64,000 bases of DNA from the NCBI GenBank assembly GCA_963513935.1, contig OY740768.1, positions 69,738,231 through 69,802,230 on the forward strand. Direction: 5' to 3'. Both the position numbers and the translations under genes were made by a program. The stretch's first letter is position 1; each line of letters starts with the position of its first letter. Below the pieces are notes generated by a model. That model had not been told where the DNA came from. It did no database searches and worked only from the letters and a program-made list of their open reading frames with translations. The stretch is from Aphrophora alni. Taxonomy: Eukaryota > Arthropoda > Insecta > Hemiptera > Aphrophoridae. This document shows positions 10,096 through 21,016 of the stretch, in pieces.

Positions 10096-12727
10096 AAGGG
10101 GGGTCAGGTGACTAAAATTTGAAAAAATAGGATTTAAAAAAATATATATATTATTCTATGAAACTATAGGTTTAATTTACTTTAAGTTTTATTTAATTCT
10201 GAGCAATAGTTTTCTAGTTACGAATTTTAGAAGATACGCATGTGGAACATTTTTCATCGCTGTCAGTCATAGACTAATTAATTTATTTCATAATGACGAA
10301 ATCATTCATTTACGATAGTGTATATGTATTACAAGTTACATTACTTTAGTCATATTTAGTTTATGTTTTACAAGTTAAACTTTAGTCATAAATTTTAGTA
10401 TTGTTGTGTTGGCAACAGGTATCAACTGTTACTGAAACTGTTTCTTTGTAACAGATGTTTTTATTTGTTGTGATGTTAGTTATTTTGTTACATAACCTTA
10501 CATTGTGAATTCGTTGCTCGTTTTTGCGGTTTGTGTTATATTTAGAGATATAAAATGCCTAGATCTAATAATAATATATTCAAAAAACGTAAAAGAGTCT
10601 TTACGGGTATTCAAAAGCAGTGCGATAAAGAGAGTGCAGTGCAAAGTGAAGAATGTCGTCCTACGCCTACCACATCCAACTCTAACCTAGAATGTGAACC
10701 TCCTCAACATAAAGTCAGTTCACCAAGTAAGAAGTTGAGCTCTAATTTAGATTTATATCAGTCTTACAAAGACAAAGAGGTTTCCAGTGACATTTCAATG
10801 CAATGTCTACAAAATTTACTATCAAAAATAGCAGTATGTTCAAAATGCCAAGGACCATTGTGCATGTATCCTAGCAACAGACTAGGTCTGACTGTAGTAA
10901 TAAATAATGTAAAGTGTACCTCTTGCAATTTTGAAGTATCAGAAAGAAACACTAAACTTGTAAAAAAGAAGTCTGCTGTCATTGCACGGTTAGCCTATGC
11001 TTTTCGCTCCATAGGTAAAGGTGAAGAAGCGGCTCGTAATGTTTGTGCCATTATGAATCTACCAAATCAAGCTTTACACTGACATATTACTAGAAACAAA
11101 CAAATCAGTATGTAGAGAAAGTATGATAAATGCTATTGAACAGACTGTGGAAGAAAGAGGAAGTAGGGATATAGCAGCAATTTTTGATGGATCGTGGCAG
11201 CGTCGCGGATATGCTTCCCTCAACGGTATAGTAAGTGCTATTAGTGAAACTACATGTAAGGTAATTGATGTGAGAATTTTTACAAAGAGTTGTACATGTA
11301 AATTGAGACTAGAAAGTAAGCACGAGGCTAATTGCATTGCTAACTACTCCGGGGTAAGTGGAGGTATGGAAGTGAAGGGTATCGTTGATATGTTTGAGCA
11401 GTCAGACAAAATGCACAACATCAGATATAAGTATTTTCTCGGCGATGGGGTTAGTTCTGCCTATCCAACCGTTATGGAAAAAAACCTTACGGGAAAGATT
11501 TTGTGATTAAAAAGCTAGAGTGCGTGGGCCAAGTCCAGAAACGGATGGGCTCACGCCTCCGTAAGCTAAAAACGCAGATGGGCAAAACCAAAATTGATGA
11601 TGGCAAAACGATGGGAGGTCGTGGTCGGCTGACAGGTGATGCTATAAATGAAATTCAGAACTACTACGGTCTGACCATCCGAAGAAATGCTGGAAAAACT
11701 TTGCAACAAATGAAAACTGCAGTATGGGCAGAGTTCTACCATCTTTTGTCCTCTAATGATTCACCAGCCCATGCGTTGTGTCCTGGTGGCGCTGACAGTT
11801 GGTGCAAGTACCGTAAAGCGAAAGAAGAACAATGAGCCTTGTGATCATAGGGAACATACACACTTCCCACAAGCAATAATGGTAAAAATAAAACCTATTT
11901 TTCAAGACCTAGCCCATCCTGATTTGCTTCGCCGATGTCTGCATGGAGGCACACAGAATGCAAGTGAGTCGCTAAACAGCGTGATATGGTCAAGTTTACC
12001 CAAATCCACATTTGTTAGGAAAAACACATTGGAATTTGGTGTTTTCGAAGCCATAGCCACTTTCAATGAGGGAAATATCATTAAATGTAGAATACTTGGA
12101 TAATTATGGTACCCTCCTGGTTCAAACTGCATAGCAAGGATATAGCTTGTAGACAGACGACGGATACAAAAAGCCGACAAGGCCATTAAAGAAATAGAAA
12201 AGATATGTCGACAAAAGAAAACATTGGCCAAAAAAAGATTGGAAGACAAGTGTGAAGAGGATGAGGACCCAGACAACCCTTCCTATGGAGCTGGGATGCA
12301 CTAAGGTAGAAATATTTACTTATTTTTATAGTAGCCTAACTTTAGCTTGCGATTCCCGTAAATAACATTTTTACCATTCAATGTACCTTTTTTTGAGAAC
12401 CGCTAAAGATACAAGGATGAATTTTGTTTTGTTTTTGTCAGTTTACTTGGCTGCTTATTTAAAGCAGACAGATTTTTTTTTATTACTCCTAGTTTAGGAG
12501 TAAATAATGGTTTAGTTAAAAAACCTTTTTTTTAATCATATTTTTTTTTAAAAATTGCTAAAACTTTTTTTTTACCTTAATAGACGTTTCCTCTGTTTAA
12601 AAATATAGTCAAAGGTGCTACCTTTAAATTAAAATAAAAAGTAAGATATCACCTTTACTTTTTGAGAAAAGGTACATTAAAGGTACACAAATTAACATGG
12701 CGGAGATAGGAACACCTGACTCCCCTT
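10096..12727 (+). mobile_element. Mutator-like (MULE) DNA transposon, copy 1, 2.63 kb
   Basis: The left end AAGGGGGGTCAGGTG at 10096 and the right end CACCTGACTCCCCTT ending at 12727 are inverted repeats of 15 bp with one mismatch. The element is flanked on both sides by ACAAAT (10090-10095 and 12728-12733). If the outer AA/TT is counted as target, the direct repeat extends to 9 bp with one mismatch (ATACAAATA/TTACAAATA), the usual Mutator target-duplication length. The body holds one broken transposase gene reading left to right. Confidence 0.75.
10555..12304 (+). pseudogene. Mutator-like transposase, copy 1 (frameshifted)
   Basis: The gene starts MPRSNNNIFKKRKRVFTGIQ. A zinc-ribbon-like module has Cys pairs at residues 95/98 (CSKC) and 121/124 (CTSC). 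After a frameshift and stop near 11080 it resumes with ILLETNKSVCRESMINAIEQ, then IFDGSWQRRGYASLNG and FLGDGVSSA, the two Asp-containing blocks of the Mutator-type catalytic core. Next come LECVGQVQKRMGSRLRKLK, YYGLTIRRNAGKTLQQMK, LCPGGADSWCKYRKA, CLHGGTQNASESLNSVIW and a charged coiled C-terminus ending at TAA 12302-12304. It is disrupted by the frameshift near 11080, one near 11485, one after KAKEEQ near 11835 and a premature TAA near 12102. The family is the insect and cnidarian Mutator-like transposase type (Pfam Mutator). Two of the frameshifts are shared with copy 2. Confidence 0.85.
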
Positions 12728-12981
12728 ACAAATAGATAAAAATAACAAATTAAAATATAAAAAATTGATAAAAAACTTATTTTATGTTTTGTTTATATCT
12801 TATTATCCTTTTTATATAGTCTAGATTCAATGAAGTTTCAAAATATCAATGAAGCCTTTTTGAAACGGATAATCAAATTCAGCTGTCTTCTCTTAACGTG
12901 GCTTCTTCCTACCAGTAATTTTTAATGCTACCTGAACAATTACGAAAGTTAGGCCTATCCTACAGGGAGAAAAATCTATAG

Positions 12982-14029
12982 TCCATTCCTCCATCTAGCC
13001 ATCTTTCATCCAACCATCCATCCATAAACCCATCCATCCATCCACCTATCCATCCAGTCATCGAGCCAACCGTCCATCCAACCAACCACCCACCTATCCA
13101 TAATCCATCCATCCACTCAAACATTTATCCACCTTTCTATCCAGCCATGCAACCATCCACCTATCTATCCAGCCATCCCTCTTCCTATCCATCCAGCTAT
13201 CCGCCCACCCATCTATCCATCTACCCATCCATCCGTCCATCCATCCACGCAACCCATCAACCACCTTTCTATCCAGCCATGCAACCATCTATCTATCCAT
13301 CAAGCCATCGACCCAACCGTCCAACCTTCCATTCCTCAACCCATCCATTTATCTATCCATCCATCCATCCATTCTTAAACCCATTCATCTACCATTCACC
13401 CATCATCCAGCAATACATCAACCCATCCATCCATTCGTCAACCCATCCATCTACCTATATATCCACCCATCCATCCACCCAACCATCTATACATCCATTC
13501 ATCCATGTATCTTTCCAACCAACTTTTTTTCATCCAGCCATCTATCTAACTGTATAGCCATCCATTCATCAACCCATTCATCTACCTATCCATCGACCCA
13601 ACCATCCATCAATCCATCTACCTATCAATCCAGTCAGTTATCGACCCAATCGTCCAGTCATACATTCGTCAACCCATTCATCTACCTATCCATCCACCCA
13701 TTAATCCATACATCCATCCACCCATTAATCCATACATCCATCCACCCATTAATCCATCCATCCATCCACCCATTAATCCATACATCCATCCACCCATTAA
13801 TCCAACCATCCATCCACCCATTAATCCAACCATCCATCCACCCATTAATCCATCCATCCATCCACCCATTAATCCATCCCTAATCCACCCATTCATCTAC
13901 CTATCCATCCACCCATTAATCCATCCATCCATCCACCCATTAATCCACCCATTAATCCAACCATCCATCCATCGAGCCAACCATCCACCAAGCCATCCTC
14001 CATTCACCCAATCGGCCATCAATCTACCT
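12982..14029. repeat. CCAT-rich minisatellite, copy 1
   Basis: About 1.05 kb composed of CCAT/CCAC/CTAT tetramers with a C-rich plus strand. The 3' third (13680-13960) settles into a ~20-bp higher-order unit, CCATCCACCCATTAATCCAT. Frames here read PSIHPSTHPS on plus or [10 protein letters not shown] on minus. These are by-products of a stop-poor repeat, not proteins. Confidence 0.95.
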
Positions 14030-14808
14030 CAAATATATATCAATATTTATACAGATATTGTATTGTAAAAGATATTTTTCAAGTATGAATGAATTTCCCA
14101 AACGGCATTAATTACTATTTCAGCTCCTGCCTTTGTCAACAAAAAATAGTGTACTGATATTTAACTAAATACAATAATACAATAGTATGTGTACCAACAA
14201 ATAAATTTTAAAATCTTTTTTGTAATAATATATGTGACATGTTTGAATATCAATGTATTTTATGCAATAATAGACTAGGCTATACAAAACACATATATCT
14301 AAATTAAAAAATAATGTTAAATTAAGTATAAGTAAAACATGTTAACCAAACCTTGGCCTCAATACAATTTGGTAACAGAAAGAAATAAAACTAAATTTAT
14401 GATCAGACTTAGCTTAACAATCGATTATTCCTTTTCATTGATCCATAGACTTCACAGGATAAACACGATGCTTGAAGATCCAGTGCTCATATCGTCGTCA
14501 TCCATCCTATGATAACTACCTCAAAATGTGTAACAAAAATTTAAAGTCGTAATCACAAGATAGATGACAACGATAAATTTCATTTGGGCTAGAATCAGTG
14601 ATTGACGTTCATGCTGAGGAAATGATTTTATGATACTTGTGGAGCCCTCCAACCTTCATAACTTCAAAACTCGAAACATATTTGTAACTGTCTTATGAGA
14701 ATCATTCTATGTATTTAATAGCGATTTGAATTTTATTTTGCTGATTTTTTAACTTATGTTGGTTTTAAACTGAATAATTTCACATGTCTATTTAAAATTT
14801 TAATACAT

Positions 14809-14923
14809 AACATAACCATGCCTAAACTAACCTATTCAAGTTTATTGGTAAACAAAAACGTAGATCAGATTTGTGTTAGCAAGAATCACCACAAATAAGT
14901 TAGGTTAGGATATTATGTAGGCC
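14809..14923 (-). repeat. Short dispersed repeat with CCTAACC-type ends, copy in unit 2
   Basis: Duplicated along with the unit; equivalent to 9842-9956. Confidence 0.5.
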
Positions 14924-15062
14924 AATATAGTACTAAAATTGCAGTATTTTTTTAATTAGTTACAAAAAGAAGGGGTCGTTATACATTTGTACTGAACTAT
15001 GGTACCTAAAATATATCTTAAGTTAAGTATATATAAGTTATCTAACAACTTTGTATACAAAT

Positions 15063-17690
15063 AAGGGGGGTCAGGTGACTAAAATTTGAAAAAATAGGAT
15101 TTAAAAAAATATATATATTATTCTATGAAACTATAGGTTTAATTTACTTTAAGTTTTATTTAATTCTGAGCAATAGTTTTCTAGTTACGAATTTTAGAAG
15201 ATACGCATGTGGAACATTTTTCATCGCTGTCAGTCATAGACTAATTAATTTATTTCATAATGACGAAATCATTCATTTACGATAGTGTATATGTATTACA
15301 AGTTACATTACTTTAGTCATATTTAGTTTATGTTTTACAAGTTAAACTTTAGTCATAAATTTTAGTATTGTTGTGTTGGCAACAGGTATCAGCTGTTACT
15401 GAAACTGTTTCTTTGTAACATATGTTTTTATTTGTTGTGATGTTAGTTATTTTGTTACATAACCTTACATTGTGAATTCGTTGCTCGTTTTTGCGGTTTG
15501 TGTTATATTTAGAGATACAAAAAGATCTAATAATAATATATTCAAAAAACGTAAAAGAGTCTTTACGGGTATTCAAAAGCAGTGCGATAAAGAGAGTGCA
15601 GTGCAAAGTGAAGAATGTCGTCCTACGCCTACCACATCCAACTCTAACCTAGAATGTGAACCTCCTCAACATAAAGTCAGTTCACCAAGTAAGAAGTTGA
15701 GCTCTAATTTAGATTTATATCAGTCTTACAAAGACAAAGAGGTTTCCAGTGACATTTCAATGCAATGTCTACAAAATTTACTATCAAAAATAGCAGTATG
15801 TTCAAAATGCCAAGGACCATTGTGCATGTATCCTAGCAACAGACTAGGTCTGAGTGTAGTAATAAATAATGTAAAGTGTACCTCTTGCAATTTTGAAGTA
15901 TCAGAAAGAAACACTAAACTTGTAAAAAAGAAGTCTACTGTCATTGCACGGTTAGCCTATGCTTTTCGCTCCATAGGTAAAGGTGAAGAAGCGGCTCGTA
16001 ATGTTTGTGCCATTATGAATCTACCAAATCAAGCTTTACACTGACATATTACTAGAAACAAACAAATCAGTATGTAGAGAAAGTATGATAAATGCTATTG
16101 AACAGACTGTGGAAGAAACAGGATGTAGGGATATAACAGCAATTTTTTATGGATCGTGGCAGCGTCGCGGATATGCTTCCCTCAACGGTATAGTAAGTGC
16201 TATTAGTGAAACTACATGTAAGGTAATTGATGAGAGAATTTTTACAAAGAGTTGTACATGTAAATTGAGACTAGAAAGTAAGCACGAGGCTAATTGCATT
16301 GCTAACTACTCCGGGGTAAGTGGAGGTATGGAAGTGTAGGGTATCGTTGATATGTTTGAACAGTCAGACAAAAAGCACAACATCAGATATAAGTATTTTC
16401 TCGGCGATGGGGTTAGTTTTGCCTATCCAACCGTTATGGAAAAAAAAACCTTACGGGAAAGATTTTGTGATTGAAAAGCTAGAGTGCGTGGGCCAAGTCC
16501 AGAAACGGATGGGCTCACGCCTCCGTAAGCTAAAAACGCAGATGGGCAAAACCAAAATTGATTAAGGCAAAACGATGGAAGGTCGTGGTCGGCTGACAGG
16601 TGCTGCTATAAATGAAATTCAGAACTATTACGGTCTGGCCATCCGAAGAAATGCTGGAAAAACTTTGCAACAAATTAAAACTGCAGTATGGGCAGAGTTC
16701 TTCCATCTTTTGTCCTCTAATGATTCACCAGCCCATGCGTTGTGTCCTGGTGGCGCTGACAGTTGGTTCAAGTACCGTAAAGCGAAAGAAGAACAATGAG
16801 CCTTATGATCATAGGGAACATACACACTTCCCACAAGCAATAATGGTAAAAATAAAACCTATTTTTCAAGACCTAGACCATCCTGATTTGCTTCGCCGAT
16901 GTCTGCATGGAGGCACACAGAATGCAAGTGAGTCGCTAAACAGCGTGATATGGTCAAGTTTACCCAAATCCACATTTGTTAGGAAAAACACATTGGAATT
17001 TGGTGTTTTCGAAGCCATAGCCACTTTCAATGAGGGAAATATCATTAAATGTAGAATACTTGAAAAATTATGGAGCCCTCCTGGTTCAAACTGCATAGCA
17101 AGGATAGAGCTTGTACACAGACGACGGATACAAAAAGCCGACAAGACCATTAAAGAAATAGAAAAGATATGTCGACAAAAGAAAACATTGGCCAAAAAAA
17201 GATTGGAAGACAAGTGTGAAGAGGATGAGGACCCAGACAACCCTTCCTATGGAGCTGAGATGCACTAAGGTAGAAATATTTACTTATTTTTATAGTAGCC
17301 TAACTTTAACTTGCGATTCCCGTAAATTACATTTTTTACCATTCAATGTACCTTTTCTTGAGAACCGCTAAAGATACAAGGATGAATTTTGATTTGTTTT
17401 GTTCAGTTTACTTGGCTGCTTATTTTAAGCAGACAGATTTTTTTTTATTACTCCTAGTTTAGGAGTAAATAATGGTTTAGTTAAAAAAAAAAAATATTTA
17501 ATCATATTTTTTTAAAAATTACTAAAACTTTATTTTTACGTTAATAGACATTTCCTCTGTTTAAAAATATAGTCAAAGGTGCTACCTTTAAATTTAAAAA
17601 AAAGTAAGATATCACCTTTACTTTTTGAGAAAAGGTACATTAAAGGTACACAAATTAACATGGCGGAGATAGGAACACCTGACTCCCCTT
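15063..17690 (+). mobile_element. Mutator-like (MULE) DNA transposon, copy 2
   Basis: Same 15-bp ends (AAGGGGGGTCAGGTG at 15063, CACCTGACTCCCCTT ending at 17690) and the same ACAAAT flanks as copy 1. Identical flanks show it arose by duplication of the surrounding DNA, not by a second insertion. Confidence 0.75.
15472..17268 (+). pseudogene. Mutator-like transposase, copy 2 (frameshifted)
   Basis: Equivalent to copy 1, but a small deletion near 15520 removes the MPR start, so the open frame begins at an upstream ATG (MNSLLVFAVCVIFRDTK). The zinc-ribbon Cys pairs CSKC and CTSC are kept. It shares with copy 1 the frameshift after LPNQALH (stop near 16042) and the frameshift after KAKEEQ (stop near 16798). 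Private lesions are a TAG near 16338, a TAA near 16562 and replacement of the first catalytic block IFDGSWQ by IFYGSWQ, losing the Asp. The C-terminal part is open to TAA 17266-17268, with CLHGGTQNASESLNSVIW and the acidic tail. Copy 1 instead has a private stop in this part. Confidence 0.85.
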
Positions 17691-17938
17691 ACAAATAGAT
17701 AAAAATAACAAATTAAAATATAAAAAATTGATAAAAAACTTATTTTATGTTTTGTTTATATCTTATTATCCTTTTTATATAGTCTAGATTCAATGAAGTT
17801 TCAAAATAACAATGAAGCCTTTTTGAAACAGATAATCAAATTCAGCCGTCTTCTCTTAACGTGGCTTCTACCTACCAGTAATTTTTAATGCTACTTGAAC
17901 AATTACGAAAGTTATCCTACAGGGAGAAAAATCTATAG

Positions 17939-18986
17939 TCCATTCCTCCATCTAGCCATCTTTCATCCAACCATCCATCCATAAACCCATCCATCCATCC
18001 ACCTATCCATCCAGTCATCGAGCCAACCGTTCATCCAACCAACCACCCATCCATCCATAATCCATCCATCTACTCAAACATGTATCCACCTTTCTATCCA
18101 GCCATGCAACCATCCACCTATCTATCCAGCCATCCCTCTTCCTATCCATCCAGCTATCCGCCCACCCATCTATCCATCTACCCATCCATCCGTCCATCCA
18201 TCCACGCAACCCATCAACCACCTTTCTATCCAGCCATGCAACCATCTATCTATCCATCAAGCCATCGACCCAACCGTCCAACCTTCCATTCCTCAACCCA
18301 TCCATTTATCTATCCATCCATCCATCCATTCTTAAACCCATTCATCTACCATTCACCCATCATCCAGCAATACATCAACCCATCCATCCATTCGTCAACC
18401 CATCCATCTACCTATATATCCACCCATCCATCCACCCAACCATCTATACATCCATTCATCCATGTATCTTTCCAACCAACTTTTTTTCATCCAGCCATCT
18501 ATCTAACTGTATAGCCATCCATTCATCAACCCATTCATCTACCTATCCATCGACCCAACCATCCATCAATCCATCTACCTATCAATCCAGTCAGTTATCG
18601 ACCCAATCGTCCAGTCATACATTCGTCAACCCATTCATCTACCTATCCATCCACCCATTAATCCATACATCCATCCACCCATTAATCCATACATCCATCC
18701 ACCCATTAATCCATCCATCCATCCACCCATTAATCCATACATCCATCCACCCATTAATCCAACCATCCATCCACCCATTAATCCAACCATCCATCCACCC
18801 ATTAATCCATCCATCCATCCACCCATTAATCCATCCCTAATCCACCCATTCATCTACCTATCCATCCACCCATTAATCCATCCATCCATCCACCCATTAA
18901 TCCACCCATTAATCCAACCATCCATCCATCGAGCCAACCATCCACCAAGCCATCCTCCATTCACCCAATCGGCCATCAATCTACCT
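17939..18986. repeat. CCAT-rich minisatellite, copy 2
   Basis: Same length (1048 bp) and internal order as copy 1. By eye only a few differences occur, all in the first ~170 bp; the remaining ~880 bp appear identical. Two equal-length copies of such an unstable repeat imply a recent duplication or ongoing homogenisation. Confidence 0.95.
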
Positions 18987-18997
18987 CAAATATATAT

Positions 18998-19557
18998 CAA
19001 TATTTATACAGATATTGTATTGTAAAAGATATTTTTCAAGTATGAATGAATTTCCCAAACGGCATTAATTACTATTTCAGCTCCTGCCTTTGTCAACAAA
19101 AAATAGTGTACTGATATTTAACTAAATACAATAATACAATAGTATGTGTACCAACAAATAAATTTTAAAATCTTTTTTGTAATAATATATGTGACATGTT
19201 TGAATATCAATGTATTTTATGCAATAATAGACTAGGCTATACAAAACACATATATCTAAATTAAAAAATAATGTTAAATTAAGTATAAGTAAAACATGTT
19301 AACCAAACCTTGGCCTCAATACAATTTGGTAACAGAAAGAAATAAAACTAAATTTATGATCAGACTTAGCTTAACAATCGATTATTCCTTTTCATTGATC
19401 CATAGACTTCACAGGATAAACACGATGCTTGAAGATCCAGTGCTCATATCGTCGTCATCCATCCTATGATAACTACCTCAAAATGTGTAACAAAAATTTA
19501 AAGTCGTAATCACAAGATAGATGACAACGATAAATTTCATTTGGGCTAGAATCAGTA
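18998..19557. repeat. Segmental tandem duplication, partial copy 3
   Basis: About 560 bp repeat the start of copy 2, ending at GGCTAGAATCAGT, after which the sequence becomes unrelated. This marks the right breakpoint of the duplicated region. Confidence 0.93.
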
Positions 19558-19599
19558 GGTACAGTTAAGTCGTTAACTTTGGCGAGATAAAACATTCAG

Positions 19600-20230
19600 A
19601 CCCAATAACTATACGCCGTATAAACTGTTTAGTTTAGAGAAATGTAAACAATTAATCATAACACAACGCCAATCCCCACAAATAAAGTAAAAAATATATA
19701 ATTTAACTTTAAAATAATTTAAAACAGCTGTTATAAATTCTCAAACAAAACAACAAAATAAAATGTATTTGAGAATTTAAACCGTTTATTTTGCCAAATG
19801 TAAGCAATCAATCACAACACACCATGAATATACATAAATAAAGTGAGCACTATATAAGTCAACCTAAAAAAACAACAAAAAAATGAGATATAACTAACTG
19901 ATAGGACCAACCCATTCATCTGATAACCTTGGCCTTACCGTGATGCCAGTAGTTCGCGGACCATGAAACTGTGTGCACGTAAGAAAGTGTTTAAATCAAT
20001 GTATACGTGTATATAGTGTTTATGTTTTTATCAAGTTTAATGTTTTGACGACCTCCACGGAGTGAAATACTGAAGATGGAGCTACGACTCCGAAACGCGT
20101 CTTTGTAATAAGACAAATACAAAGTCACATGACGGTACCATAAAGGTGATAAAAATAATTTATTACTCAATATATTTAAAAAAAAACAACAAAATAAAAC
20201 TTTTTTGAGAATTTTTCAAAAAACAGCTGT
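19600..20230. repeat. Degenerate internal repeats beside a Penelope-like terminal motif
   Basis: Two ~90-bp blocks resemble each other (about 19614-19700 and 19778-19862; shared GTTTA, AATGTAA, CAAT-ATCA-AACACA and AATAAAGT). A second pair contains AACAACAAAATAAAA, AACAGCTGTT and GAGAATTT (about 19722-19780 and 20176-20240). The arrangement suggests a decayed repetitive element that includes the hammerhead-like motif at 20070. Confidence 0.45.
20070..20101 (+). other. Hammerhead-ribozyme-like core (Penelope-type terminal motif)
   Basis: CTGAAGA, a short hairpin (GGAG, loop CTACGA, CTCC) and CGAAAC, followed by GCGTC. The conserved hammerhead core positions (CUGANGA and GAAA) are all present, and stem II can form with one bulged U. 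Stem I looks poor, so cleavage activity is doubtful. Such motifs are typical of the terminal repeats of Penelope-like retroelements. Confidence 0.45.
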
Positions 20231-20593
20231 TTCAAATTATTTTTGTTCTGAAACGTGTTATTTACCCATAACGGGCGTGTAATTTAAATGGTAAATTTAT
20301 TACAAAATTAGTGTTTCCGAAGAAAATAATTAATATTCGGCAAATCTGCAGGTAGGCTAACACTGATACCACAATCAAATTGACCCTATAGTAATGAAAC
20401 TGACGCAGATATTCCTAACGAATTAAATATGCACGAGATATATTCATAGTTAGTGTACATATTTAAATTTAACGAACCACGTAGGCCTATAGTATAAGAT
20501 TGATTATCTTCGAGAATTTTGACGTCTGTTTTTGTCCAATCTTCAAGTTTCATTGCCAAAGTATTTTCGTCATGCCGTCCGTTCTTCGCCCAT

Positions 20594-20691
20594 GAAATTC
20601 GCTAAAGAGAACTATAGAGTACTCATAATATAGAACCCTATTGAAATTCGCTAAAGAGAACTATAGAGTACTCATAATATAGAGCCCTATT
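20594..20691. repeat. Perfect-to-near-perfect 49-bp tandem duplication
   Basis: Two adjacent copies start GAAATTCGCTAAAGAGAACT at 20594 and 20643 and differ only in GAACCC versus GAGCCC. Confidence 0.95.
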
Positions 20692-21016
20692 GAAATTTAG
20701 AAAATCGATTTGAAAATATCAAAACGGCGCTCATTGTGTACTGTTTTTTGTTCCCATCTCGTAGGTTGTCCAAGAACTAGTAATACATTAGATAAAAAAT
20801 TTCAGATCTCAATTGTACAATTGTACATGTAATGATACCAACCCCTCCTCTGAATAACGACAAATAGCGAAGTTATTGTAGATAATGCGATTTCCATCCC
20901 TGTGATATTCTTATTATTAGTTACGAAGGCCGCGTAACCGACACGAGCGTAGCGATTGAAGGCTTCCTCACTTATCTACAGCTTCGAAGTGAGACTGGCA
21001 CAAGCAGAGCGAATAA

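Larger units (their letters stand above)
9066..14040. repeat. Segmental tandem duplication, copy 1
   Basis: This ~4.97-kb unit is repeated immediately downstream. Landmarks repeat at fixed spacing: GATCAGACTTAGC occurs at 9434, 14401 and 19358, and the MULE start and minisatellite recur at matching offsets. The first ~370 bp (9066-9433) differ clearly from copies 2 and 3. From 9434 onward copies 1 and 2 are nearly identical, with a handful of differences up to the MULE and roughly 1-2% within it. The unit contains, in order, a ~190-bp segment shared by all three copies, a minus-strand CCTAACC repeat, the MULE, a spacer and the CCAT minisatellite. Confidence 0.93.
14041..18997. repeat. Segmental tandem duplication, copy 2
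   Basis: A ~4.96-kb unit. Its first ~360 bp (14041-14400) match the partial third copy at 18998-19357 base for base as far as I can see and differ from copy 1. From ~14400 on it follows copy 1. This hybrid structure is what an unequal crossover between two flanking copies of the ~550-bp end segment would leave. Confidence 0.93.

Noticed and set aside
10764..12276. Minus-strand frames of 72-124 residues in the MULE (and their equivalents at 15726-17240)
   Set aside because: Antisense shadows of the transposase frames; duplicated only because the unit is.
13094..13896. Frames reading PSIHPSTHPS or [10 protein letters not shown] (also 18015-18853)
   Set aside because: Any frame through a CCAT repeat lacks stops; periodic low-complexity text is not evidence for a protein.
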